In this document: piece after piece, positions 1-6,818 of the stretch | Numbering within the stretch: the first letter of the stretch is position 1 | How the letters are laid out: each line of letters opens with the position of its first letter | NCBI GenBank assembly: GCA_022712775.1 | Contig: JAFLJZ010000157.1 | Span: forward strand, 1 to 11,766 | Direction of reading: 5' to 3' | Origin: Sulfurimonas sp. | GTDB taxonomy: Bacteria > Campylobacterota > Campylobacteria > Campylobacterales > Sulfurimonadaceae | Length of the DNA: 11,766 nt | Program-made: the position numbers and the translations under genes | The notes under the pieces: model-generated | Told to the model about the DNA's origin: nothing | The model's input: the letters and a program-made list of their open reading frames with translations, nothing else | Databases searched by the model: none

Positions 1-703
1 AGTTATGGGTATAGATGAAGCGAAGAACTCCGGAGCTAAAGCACAGTTTGGTGAGAAGTACGGTTCGGAGGTAAGAGTTGTAAGTTTTGATACTGCATCT
101 GTTGAGTTTTGTGGCGGTGTGCATGTTGAAAACACTGCAAATATTGGTTCATTTATTATTACAAAAGAAAGTGGTGTAAGTGCCGGCGTGAGAAGAATTG
201 AAGCTGTTTGTGGTCAGGCAGCATACAACTACTTTGTAGAGCAAAGAACACTCGTACAAAACGTTCAAGCAGAAGTTAAAAACCTTGATGTTTTAGCTGG
301 AATTTCACGGTTAAAAACAACACTAAGTGATTTAAAAGCAGAGTTAAAAGATGCACAAAATTCTGCAAAAGTAGAAATTACTGTAAATGAAATCAATGGT
401 GTTGCTGTTGTTATTGAAGAGTATCCAACTGGTGATATTAAAGAAAAAATTGATGAGCTTAAAAACCAAAATAAAAAACTTTGTGCAATGCTTTTTCAAG
501 TAAAGGGTGACAAAGTTCTCATCGCTTGTGGTGTACAAAATGCGAGTGCTAAAGCAGGGGATTGGATTAAGAAAATTGCTCCTATTTTAGGTGGTGGTGG
601 CGGTGGACGTCCAGATTTTGCACAGGCTGGTGGAAAAGATAAAACGAAACTACCAGAAGCTAAAGAGGTTTCACTCAAGTATATTACGGAGGCGATTTCA
701 TAA
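1..703 (+). CDS. alaS: Alanyl-tRNA synthetase, C-terminal part (5' truncated by window edge)
   Basis: This is the C-terminal quarter of alanyl-tRNA synthetase, which charges tRNA-Ala in the cytoplasm and clears mischarged Ser/Gly-tRNA-Ala through its editing domain. The reading frame is open from base 2, so the first ATG at base 5 is internal and not a start. The visible protein begins in the editing (SAD) domain, with the stretch AQFGEKYGSEV followed by the zinc-ligand motif CGGVHV (canonical CGGTHV) and then AGVRRIEAVCG. A coiled-coil linker follows (roughly residues 80-125 of the visible part). The DHHA1/C-Ala domain ends in the family's glycine run GGGGGGRPDFAQAGG. The stop codon overlaps the next gene's ATG by one base (TAATG), so the two are translationally coupled. 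The 3' end is intact. Family assignment is near certain from these motifs. Confidence 0.97.
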   Translation, partial: VMGIDEAKNSGAKAQFGEKYGSEVRVVSFDTASVEFCGGVHVENTANIGSFIITKESGVSAGVRRIEAVCGQAAYNYFVEQRTLVQNVQAEVKNLDVLAGISRLKTTLSDLKAELKDAQNSAKVEITVNEINGVAVVIEEYPTGDIKEKIDELKNQNKKLCAMLFQVKGDKVLIACGVQNASAKAGDWIKKIAPILGGGGGGRPDFAQAGGKDKTKLPEAKEVSLKYITEAIS

Positions 704-1185
704 TGACAGAAATATTTGCAGAGTATAAAACACTCATTGTTTTTTTACACGTTATAAGTGCGGTTGTATGGGTTGGGGGAATGGTTGCTATGCGTTACGC
801 AGCACATCCATCTTTTATGGAGTTAGAATCAGGTGAACAAAGACTTCTTAGAATTACACATGCACTGAAAAGACTTTTTATTATCGTTTTTCCTTTTACA
901 ATCATTTTGCTTGGTACGGCTGTAGTAATGTTGATAGGATACGATTTAAAAACAACAGAGTATGCTGATTTAGGTTACGCAAAAGAGGGTATTTGGACTG
1001 TAATGTTTTTAAACTATATCGTAATGATAAAAAGAAGAAACAGAGCTGCAAAATTCTTAAGAGATGGTGAAATCAAATCAGCAAAGTTCTCAATGGCTTT
1101 AGTTGGTAAGTATATGATACCAGTTAATATCATTCTTGGTGTAGTAGCTATATATTTAGGAAGTACATTATCAAGTAACCTTTAG
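703..1185 (+). CDS. CopD-like four-helix integral membrane protein
   Basis: A 160-residue inner-membrane protein with four predicted helices at about residues 9-30, 56-79, 94-110 and 132-154. Helix 1 carries FLHVISAVVWVGGMV, with a buried His16 and a Trp-Val-Gly-Gly turn. That signature is typical of the CopD/DUF2269-like family, members of which are variously linked to copper or heme, but mostly without a proven function. A conserved-looking Arg31/His35 pair follows helix 1, and a basic stretch (KRRNR, 110-114) marks a cytoplasmic loop after helix 3. The start is fixed by ACGGAGG at 686-692 and by the one-base overlap with the alaS stop. It is most likely co-transcribed with alaS, although no functional tie to it is evident. 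There is no signal peptide or soluble domain. The fold is fairly sure; the ligand (heme, copper or none) is unknown. Confidence 0.7.
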   Translation: MTEIFAEYKTLIVFLHVISAVVWVGGMVAMRYAAHPSFMELESGEQRLLRITHALKRLFIIVFPFTIILLGTAVVMLIGYDLKTTEYADLGYAKEGIWTVMFLNYIVMIKRRNRAAKFLRDGEIKSAKFSMALVGKYMIPVNIILGVVAIYLGSTLSSNL

Positions 1186-1187
1186 GA

Positions 1188-1193
1188 TATAAT
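1188..1193 (+). promoter_or_regulatory. Sigma-70-type -10 box for the mntA-hepT operon
   Basis: A perfect TATAAT lies two bases after the stop of the CopD-like gene and 25 nt before the mntA ATG. No good -35 is seen, which is usual for vegetative promoters in Campylobacterota. A short inverted repeat, ATAAT-(7 nt)-ATTAT at 1189-1205, overlaps the box and the expected start site. It could be an autoregulatory operator for the toxin-antitoxin pair, but in AT-rich DNA it could also be chance. The box implies a start site near 1200 and independent transcription of everything from mntA onward. Confidence 0.55.
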
Positions 1194-1218
1194 AGTAGAA
1201 ATTATTACGGAGTAGAGT

Positions 1219-1512
1219 ATGACAAAAACTTTTATTTTAGATTTTTTATCACAACATAAAGAAGAGTTTTTAGACAAATATGGCGTTACTAAAATGGGTT
1301 TATTTGGAAGTTATGCTCGAAATGATAATACAAATGATAGTGATATTGACATCGCTATCGAAATTTTAAATGAAAAAAAAAGTTTAAATAATTTCTTTTC
1401 ATTACGAAGAGAATTAGAAAAAGCCTTTAAACTCAAAGTTGATTTAGGAATAGAAAGCTCACTTAAACCAATCGCAAAAGAAAAAATACTCAAAGAAATA
1501 GTATATGTCTAA
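1219..1512 (+). CDS. mntA: MntA-type nucleotidyltransferase antitoxin (type VII TA)
   Basis: A 97-residue minimal nucleotidyltransferase. The signature GS-X10-DXD is complete: Gly30-Ser31, then Asp42 and Asp44 within SDIDIAI. The third metal-binding Asp is Asp75 in KVDLGIE, and the C-terminus has the usual SLKP...ILKEIVYV tail. In studied MntA-HepT systems this enzyme neutralises its partner by attaching AMP groups to a tyrosine in the toxin's HEPN motif, and all the residues needed are present here. The ribosome site ACGGAGT (1207-1213) sits well for the ATG at 1219. The gene overlaps hepT by 8 nt, so the two are translated together. It contains an uninterrupted run of nine A (1373-1381), a possible slippage site. 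Orphan MNT proteins exist, but the adjacent HepT makes the assignment firm. Confidence 0.9.
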   Translation: MTKTFILDFLSQHKEEFLDKYGVTKMGLFGSYARNDNTNDSDIDIAIEILNEKKSLNNFFSLRRELEKAFKLKVDLGIESSLKPIAKEKILKEIVYV

Positions 1513-1846
1513 AAGAGGTGAACTGCTTTTTTTACAAGATATACTAGATTCTGTAAACGCTATCTTTGAATTTACGCAATCCTTATCTTTAGAAGAATTT
1601 TCTACTAATAGACTAGTATATAGTGCAACAATTAGAGAATTTGAAATCATCGGTGAAGCTACAATACACCTTTCAGTTGAAACATTAGAAAAATACAATC
1701 AAGTAATATGGCGAGATTTAAAAGATTTTAGAAATTTACTAATACATGAATATTTTGGTGTAGATTCTGAGATAGTTTATAATACAGTTCAAAATGATTT
1801 ACCTCTTTTGAAAAGTGTTGTAAGTAAAATTATGGAGGAAATTTAG
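1505..1846 (+). CDS. hepT: HepT-type HEPN toxin (type VII TA)
   Basis: A 113-residue all-alpha HEPN-family protein. The HepT active-site motif R-X4-H-X-Y is intact: Arg76, His81 and Tyr83 in FRNLLIHEYFGVD. The flanking pattern (an IGEA helix before it, VYNTVQNDLPLL after it) is that of the DUF86/HepT family. Characterised members are RNases that attack tRNA or mRNA, and the motif tyrosine is the known AMPylation target of MntA. With both catalytic residues and the target tyrosine present, the toxin is predicted to be functional. There is no strong Shine-Dalgarno for ATG 1505, which lies inside the mntA 3' end; coupling to mntA translation would keep toxin below antitoxin. Its stop is 6 nt from the maf start. 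Whether it cleaves tRNA or another RNA cannot be read from the sequence. Confidence 0.9.
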   Translation: MSKRGELLFLQDILDSVNAIFEFTQSLSLEEFSTNRLVYSATIREFEIIGEATIHLSVETLEKYNQVIWRDLKDFRNLLIHEYFGVDSEIVYNTVQNDLPLLKSVVSKIMEEI

Positions 1847-1852
1847 AATTAT

Positions 1853-2398
1853 ATGATTCGTCTTTGCTCCTCCTCCCAAACTCGTGCCATGCTTTTAAAA
1901 GAGGCTAAGATTGAGTTTATTCAAGAGAGTAAAGAGTTTAATGAAGATTCTATTATCGCCTCATCCCCTAAAAACTTTGTGTACCAAGCAACACTTGGAA
2001 AGTATGAGGTTAATATTAAGGTATTTGGATGTGTAGATTATCCACTTTTAGTTGCTGATACTGTTGTGAAATCTAAGAACCAGATTTTGAGAAAAGCAAA
2101 GTGTGTTGATGATGCTCGAAATATTTTAATGACACAAAGTGGAAGCATAACTTCTATCATAACCTGTATGATTCTACAAACTCCCCATAAAAAGATTATT
2201 GATATTTCTCAAACTGATTATATTTTTAAGGATTTTAACCAAGATGATTTAGAACGCTACCTTGATTCTGGAGAGTGGCGTGGAAAAGCTGGTGCTTGTA
2301 TGGTTGAGGGCTTTTGTAAGACTTACATCAAAGAAGTTAGAGGTTTTGAGAGTACTGCAATGGGACTTAATACTGACATACTAAAAGTGTGGCTTTAA
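1853..2398 (+). CDS. maf: Maf-like nucleoside triphosphate pyrophosphatase
   Basis: A 181-residue Maf/HAM1-superfamily protein. Maf enzymes hydrolyse non-canonical or excess (d)NTPs to NMP and pyrophosphate, and were named for septum inhibition on overexpression. Visible motifs are the N-terminal phosphate loop RLCSSSQTR (3-11), the catalytic LLVADTVV (65-72, Asp69) and the C-terminal WRGKAGACMVEGF (142-154). It ends with the AMGLN motif (169-173). Two positions differ from the common form: GAC for GAY and VEG for IQG, which may reflect the epsilonproteobacterial subgroup or a changed base preference. The start is set by the N-terminal beta-strand, which must be complete. The GGAGGA at 1834-1839 is 13 nt from the ATG, further than usual, so reinitiation after hepT is likely. 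Only 1 nt separates it from bioF. In C. jejuni maf lies directly between alaS and pbpA, from memory. Confidence 0.87.
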   Translation: MIRLCSSSQTRAMLLKEAKIEFIQESKEFNEDSIIASSPKNFVYQATLGKYEVNIKVFGCVDYPLLVADTVVKSKNQILRKAKCVDDARNILMTQSGSITSIITCMILQTPHKKIIDISQTDYIFKDFNQDDLERYLDSGEWRGKAGACMVEGFCKTYIKEVRGFESTAMGLNTDILKVWL

Positions 2399-2399
2399 T

Positions 2400-3500
2400 A
2401 TGTACTATGAAAATGAACTAAAAGCACTAAGAAAATCAGGAAGATTTAGAGAAAGAAAAGTCTTAGATACAAATGTTTTAGATTTCGCTTCGAATGACTA
2501 CCTTGGGCTTTCCCACAATAAAGACCTCCACCATAGAGCTTGCAAAAAACTTGATTCACTTTCTCTTCACAGTCCAAAAGCTTCACTCTTAGTAAATGGC
2601 TACCATCAGATTCATAAAGATTTTGAAGATGCACTGTGTAGAGCAAATAACTTTGAAGATGCTGTGATTCTAGGGAGTGGATTTGCAGCAAATATTGCGA
2701 TGATAGAAGCCTTAGTACGAAAAGGTGATACGCTGTTTATGGATGAAAAATATCATGCTTCGGGAATCTTAGCCACAAAACTCGAACATATAAATGTTAT
2801 ATTTTTTAAACATAATGATATGAAAGAGTTAAAGAGCTTATTGGAATCTTCAAAGAGCAAAAGAAATATTGTTGCGGTTGAGGGTATTTATTCGATGGAC
2901 GGTGATTTACTTAAAAAAGAGGTGTTTGCTATATGTGAAACACATGATGCTCTTTTAATTGTGGATGAAGCACATAGTTCAGGAGTAGTTGGCGATAAGC
3001 TTATGGGTGTATTTGATTTGTATAATATCGAAATAAAACCTAATCATATCAAGATGGGAACACTTGGAAAAGCGTATGGAAGTTTTGGTGCGTATATCTT
3101 AGCTTCTGAGCATATTATAGAGTATTTGATTAATCGTGCGAAACCTATCATCTATGCTACATCACTTTCTTTGTATGATACATTACTTGGGCATTATTCT
3201 TTAGAATACATTTTACAAAATACTAGCACCTTATATGATGCAATTGCTAAACGAAAAAAGATTGTTAAAAATATTTTAAATATTGAAATTGATGGATTAA
3301 TAGTTCCAATTTTAATTGATGATAATAGCAAAGTTATGAGGATAAAAAATACTTTACTCAAAAAAGGTTACGCAGTTGGCGGTATCAGACAACCTACTGT
3401 TGATAAAGCGATTATAAGATGTATCGCTAGATTAGAGCAGAGTGAAGATGAATTAGAAAATGTATGTACAATAATACAAAGGATGTGTGAATGCACTTAA
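2400..3500 (+). CDS. bioF: 8-amino-7-oxononanoate synthase (BioF, PLP-dependent)
   Basis: A 366-residue member of the alpha-oxoamine synthase family. BioF condenses pimeloyl-ACP/CoA with L-alanine, releasing CO2, in the first dedicated ring-building step of biotin synthesis. Sequence marks are DFASNDYLGL (28-37) at the N-terminus, the substrate/PLP loop DEKYHASG (115-122, His119), EGIYSMDGD (161-169), DEAHSSGVVG (189-198) and the Schiff-base lysine in MGTLGKAYGSFG (Lys224). The glycine-rich GGSR of most family members is replaced by HSPKASLLVNGYH (57-69). Kbl (2-amino-3-ketobutyrate CoA ligase) and serine palmitoyltransferase are close relatives. BioF is preferred on length and N-terminal motif, but the altered loop leaves some doubt over substrate. 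No other bio gene is in the window. It abuts maf (1 nt) and overlaps the helicase gene by 10 nt. Confidence 0.85.
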   Translation: MYYENELKALRKSGRFRERKVLDTNVLDFASNDYLGLSHNKDLHHRACKKLDSLSLHSPKASLLVNGYHQIHKDFEDALCRANNFEDAVILGSGFAANIAMIEALVRKGDTLFMDEKYHASGILATKLEHINVIFFKHNDMKELKSLLESSKSKRNIVAVEGIYSMDGDLLKKEVFAICETHDALLIVDEAHSSGVVGDKLMGVFDLYNIEIKPNHIKMGTLGKAYGSFGAYILASEHIIEYLINRAKPIIYATSLSLYDTLLGHYSLEYILQNTSTLYDAIAKRKKIVKNILNIEIDGLIVPILIDDNSKVMRIKNTLLKKGYAVGGIRQPTVDKAIIRCIARLEQSEDELENVCTIIQRMCECT

Positions 3501-6500
3501 GCATGGAAGAAATTAGAACGTTTATGTCCTATAATGATTTTTCAAGAGGTCATAGATATTTTAACTTAAATAAAGTTAAAAAATGTCTTGTTAGGCTAAG
3601 TACAGATGAAATGATTATGATAAATGGTGTTGTTGATGGTAGCTTTAGATATTCTCAAAGTATTACAATTACTAAAGCGCAGAGCAGAGTTAATATTTTA
3701 GGAAACTGTTCTTGCCCTGTTTCATACAACTGTAAGCATGTAGTAGCTGTGTGTTTAGAGTATTCTCAAAATGGCAGAATGAAAATGCAAATGCTCTCAC
3801 CACAAAAACAAAAAGATAATGCTTTAGATGCGTGGTTAGATACGCTTGAAGTAGATGAAGAAAAAGATTCCAAGAAAGATATTGAAAAAGATAATGATTT
3901 TTTCATAACATATAGACTATTTGGTACAGATAGAACACACGATGAATTAAAATTTTACAAATCAAAGTTTTTAAAAACTGGTGGAATAGGTAAAGGCACA
4001 CAGCTTGATGGGTATAAGTTTGTCGATAGTTATTATTATACTGATATGAAAAATGAAACGGACAACAAGATAGTAGAGTTAGCAAAAAATTTAGATTTTA
4101 GTAGATGGGGAGGTTCAAAACATACATTTAAGGGTGCATTTGGAGCAATTTTACTTCAAGATATTATTAAAACACGCAGATGTTATTATAATGAAAACAA
4201 AGAGCCACTTGAGCAAATACCAGGGATAAATAAGCCAGAATTTGATTTTAAATTATACAAGGGAGAGTATAGTCTAAAGTCAAATATTGATAAGAGATAT
4301 AAACTCCTTGATACAAGTCCTTCGTATATTTTAGACACGCTTTTAAACACTATACAAAAGTTTGATATGGATGTGTCACTTTTTAATAAGCTAAGTAAAG
4401 CACCTAAGATTGATAAAAAAGATATTGCTAAGGTGTGTAAAATTCTTGGAAAAACAGCCCCAAGTGTAGCGATTAAAACACCTAGGGGTCTTAAAACAAA
4501 GTGTATAAAAACAAAACCAATTCCTCAGATTCATCTACAAAGTAAATCTTTTAAAGTTGATTTTAATTATGAGGGCATGGAGCTAAAATATGAGCCTCGT
4601 AGTGAAATATCTTCTCTTTATGAGGAAGAACAAAAGATAGAGATTACAAGAGATTTAGAGTTTGAAGATAAAGCAAAGAAAACTATAGAAAACTTTGGGT
4701 TTGAGATAGAGATTCTTGATGGGGATATAAGAGTAGAGCTAAAGAATGAAAATAGACAAGCACAGTTAAAAGTGTTTAAAGAGTTCAGACTTTCTCATTT
4801 AGCATCGCTTGAAAATGATGGTTGGTATATAAAAAATGTAGATGATTTTGAGATGAAGTTTGAGCCTAGTACAGAAGTAGTTGTTCAAAGTGAGGGAAAA
4901 AATGATTGGTTTTCGCTTTCTTTTAACCTAGAATTTAATGGAGTAAGTCAACCAATAGCACCTCTTGTTACAGCAATAATAGCAGAGTTTAATAACTTTG
5001 ATTTAATGCCAGAGTTTGTAAATATAGAAGTTGAAGAAAACCATTTTGTTGAGGTTCAAACAAAAATAATTTCGCCTATCATCAAAACTATCATAGAGTT
5101 GATGGATAAAAAAGACAAGGATGGAAGCATCCGAGTATCTCCGTATGATGCACATATGCTTGAAAACTTTGATGATGATATTGTATGGAAAGGTTCTCGA
5201 GAAATTTTAGAACTTTCTAAAAAACTTAAAAATTTCAAGGGTATTAGCAAGGTAGAAGTACCAAAAGCACTTAATGCTACACTAAGAGACTACCAACAAG
5301 ATGGTCTAAACTGGCTAAACTTTTTGTATGAATTTAAATTTAGTGGAATTTTAGCAGATGATATGGGACTTGGAAAAACAATCCAAACCTTAGCACACCT
5401 CTCAAAACTCAAAGAAGATAACAAGCTTCATAAACCAGTGCTTATTGTGATGCCAACTTCGTTAATAGCCAACTGGAAAAATGAGATTAAAAGATTTACT
5501 TCAAATTTAAAAGTCTTATCGCTTCATGGAAATGATAGGGCAGAGCGATTTAACTTGATTGAAAAATACGATATTTTACTCACAACTTATGCTTTAATCA
5601 TTAGAGATAAAGACTTGTTTGATACATTGAAGTTTTCTTACATAGTTTTAGATGAAGCACAAAAGATTAAAAATCCTAGAACAAAAATGGCAATAGCGAT
5701 AAAAGAGTTTAGCAGTGAGCACAGACTTGCTTTAAGTGGTACACCTATAGAAAATCATTTAGGAGAATTGTGGAGTATTTTTAGTTTCTTGATGCCAGGA
5801 TTTTTAGATACTTTGAGCTTTTTTAAAAAGTATTATCAAATACCCATAGAAAAAGAACATAGTTTTTCCAAACAAGAACTTTTAAATAAACGGATAAAAC
5901 CTTTTATGATTCGAAGAACTAAAGAGTTGGTTGCATCAGAACTTCCATCAAAAAGTGAGATAATTAAATATACACAGTTTGATGCAAAACAATCAGCACT
6001 TTATGAATCTATCAGAATCTCGATGGAAGAAAAAGTTGCTCAAGCAGTTGAGAATAAAGGTCTTGGCTCATCGCATGTAACTATTTTAGATGCACTTCTT
6101 AAACTTAGGCAGGTGTGTTGTGACCCTAGTTTACTGAAACTTAAAGAAGCACAAAAAGTAAAAGAGAGTGCAAAACTAGAACTTTTCATGGATTTGGTGG
6201 ATGAGCTTTTGGCAGAGGGAAGAAAGATACTTGTTTTTTCTCAATTTACATCGATGCTAAGTATTATTGAAGAAAAGATTAAATCGAAGCAAATAAGTTA
6301 TACAAAATTAACCGGAAGCACAAGAAAACGAGAAGAAGTGATAGAAGAATTTACACAAGGAAAAGTAGATATTTTTCTCATATCCTTAAAAGCTGGTGGT
6401 GTTGGACTTAACTTAACGCAGGCTGATACCGTAATTCACTATGATCCATGGTGGAATCCCGCAGTTGAGAATCAAGCAACAGATAGAGCGCACAGAATAG

Positions 6501-6673
6501 GACAAACAAAAGCAGTCTTTGTGTATAAACTTATAGTTGAAAACACCATAGAAGAAAAAATACTTGAACTTCAAAAGAAAAAAAAGCTCATTCAAGATGG
6601 AATTTATGATGGGGATAAACAGCAAGATGATGTAAAGTTTACTGGAGATGAGTTGTTGGAGCTTTTGAAATAA
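3491..6673 (+). CDS. SWIM zinc-finger SNF2-family DEAD/DEAH-like helicase
   Basis: A 1060-residue Swi2/Snf2-type ATPase, predicted to be cytoplasmic and to translocate on DNA or remodel protein-nucleic acid complexes. A SWIM zinc finger comes first: CSCPVSYNCKH with ligands Cys73, Cys75, Cys81 and His83. An acidic/lysine linker (about 100-140) and a roughly 440-residue region of no recognised family follow. The two RecA lobes then show motif I GILADDMGLGKT (619-630, Lys629), motif II DEAQ (721-724), motif III SGTPIEN (749-755), motif V near LISLKAGGVGLNL and motif VI RAHRIGQ (999-1005, Arg999). The ATPase is intact. AAAGGA (3478-3483) supports ATG 3491, which overlaps bioF by 10 nt; an in-frame ATG at 3503 is an alternative. 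Bacterial SWIM-SNF2 proteins are widespread and poorly characterised. The lack of methylase, nuclease or DISARM-like partners gives no support for a defence role here. Confidence 0.93.
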   Translation: MHLSMEEIRTFMSYNDFSRGHRYFNLNKVKKCLVRLSTDEMIMINGVVDGSFRYSQSITITKAQSRVNILGNCSCPVSYNCKHVVAVCLEYSQNGRMKMQMLSPQKQKDNALDAWLDTLEVDEEKDSKKDIEKDNDFFITYRLFGTDRTHDELKFYKSKFLKTGGIGKGTQLDGYKFVDSYYYTDMKNETDNKIVELAKNLDFSRWGGSKHTFKGAFGAILLQDIIKTRRCYYNENKEPLEQIPGINKPEFDFKLYKGEYSLKSNIDKRYKLLDTSPSYILDTLLNTIQKFDMDVSLFNKLSKAPKIDKKDIAKVCKILGKTAPSVAIKTPRGLKTKCIKTKPIPQIHLQSKSFKVDFNYEGMELKYEPRSEISSLYEEEQKIEITRDLEFEDKAKKTIENFGFEIEILDGDIRVELKNENRQAQLKVFKEFRLSHLASLENDGWYIKNVDDFEMKFEPSTEVVVQSEGKNDWFSLSFNLEFNGVSQPIAPLVTAIIAEFNNFDLMPEFVNIEVEENHFVEVQTKIISPIIKTIIELMDKKDKDGSIRVSPYDAHMLENFDDDIVWKGSREILELSKKLKNFKGISKVEVPKALNATLRDYQQDGLNWLNFLYEFKFSGILADDMGLGKTIQTLAHLSKLKEDNKLHKPVLIVMPTSLIANWKNEIKRFTSNLKVLSLHGNDRAERFNLIEKYDILLTTYALIIRDKDLFDTLKFSYIVLDEAQKIKNPRTKMAIAIKEFSSEHRLALSGTPIENHLGELWSIFSFLMPGFLDTLSFFKKYYQIPIEKEHSFSKQELLNKRIKPFMIRRTKELVASELPSKSEIIKYTQFDAKQSALYESIRISMEEKVAQAVENKGLGSSHVTILDALLKLRQVCCDPSLLKLKEAQKVKESAKLELFMDLVDELLAEGRKILVFSQFTSMLSIIEEKIKSKQISYTKLTGSTRKREEVIEEFTQGKVDIFLISLKAGGVGLNLTQADTVIHYDPWWNPAVENQATDRAHRIGQTKAVFVYKLIVENTIEEKILELQKKKKLIQDGIYDGDKQQDDVKFTGDELLELLK

Positions 6674-6674
6674 A

Positions 6675-6723
6675 TAAGTGCCTGACTATAATAAATATGA
6701 CATTTATTATAGTCAGGCACTTA
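6675..6723. repeat. Perfect 49-nt palindrome (22-bp arms, 5-nt loop)
   Basis: The arm at 6675-6696, starting TAAGTGCCTGACTATAATAA, is exactly complementary to 6702-6723, with the loop ATGAC at 6697-6701. It begins one base after the helicase stop. As RNA it would form a long stem with no mismatch. No U-run follows on either strand (downstream reads AAGTGTC then seven A), so it is not a standard intrinsic terminator, though it could stop or slow polymerase or protect the 3' end. Its right end overlaps a second, 10-bp palindrome, CACTTAAGTG (6718-6727). Alternatives are an extragenic repeat of the REP/MITE type or a regulator site. Confidence 0.85.
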
Positions 6724-6761
6724 AGTGTCAAAAAAACGAATAGTTAAACGAGGTTTTATTT

Positions 6762-6767
6762 TATAAC
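6762..6767 (+). promoter_or_regulatory. Possible -10 box for the PAS/chemoreceptor operon
   Basis: TATAAC follows a T-rich stretch (GGTTTTATTT), the pattern of vegetative promoters in this phylum, with no clear -35. Transcription would start near 6774, at the first copy of the 9-nt tandem repeat. It is the best candidate in the gap between the helicase and PAS genes, but a single degenerate hexamer in AT-rich DNA is weak evidence. Confidence 0.35.
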
Positions 6768-6772
6768 AGCTA

Positions 6773-6808
6773 CACTTAAATCACTTAAATCACTTAAATC
6801 ACTTAAAA
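6773..6808 (+). repeat. Tandem repeat: four copies of CACTTAAAT
   Basis: Three exact copies (6773-6781, 6782-6790, 6791-6799) are followed by a fourth with one change, CACTTAAAA (6800-6808), that runs straight into the ribosome binding site AAAAGGG. The array fills the presumed 5' leader of the PAS gene. Its core CACTTAA also occurs at 6718-6724 in the upstream palindrome. Copy number could change by slippage and alter leader length; the array could also be a set of binding sites. Confidence 0.9.
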
Positions 6809-6818
6809 GGGATAAAGC

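Noticed and set aside
496..678. Minus-strand open frame with a proline run opposite alaS
   Set aside because: It is the complement of the glycine-rich C-terminal tail of alaS; a shadow with no start signal.
3491..6673. SNF2 helicase as part of a DISARM-like or other defence island with the neighbouring toxin-antitoxin pair
   Set aside because: No methyltransferase, nuclease, phospholipase D or DUF1998 partner is present, and maf and bioF lie between it and the toxin-antitoxin pair.
6711..6731. GGCAC in the palindrome as part of a sigma-54 promoter
   Set aside because: The GC dinucleotide required 10 nt after GG is absent (TC instead), so the -24/-12 rule fails.
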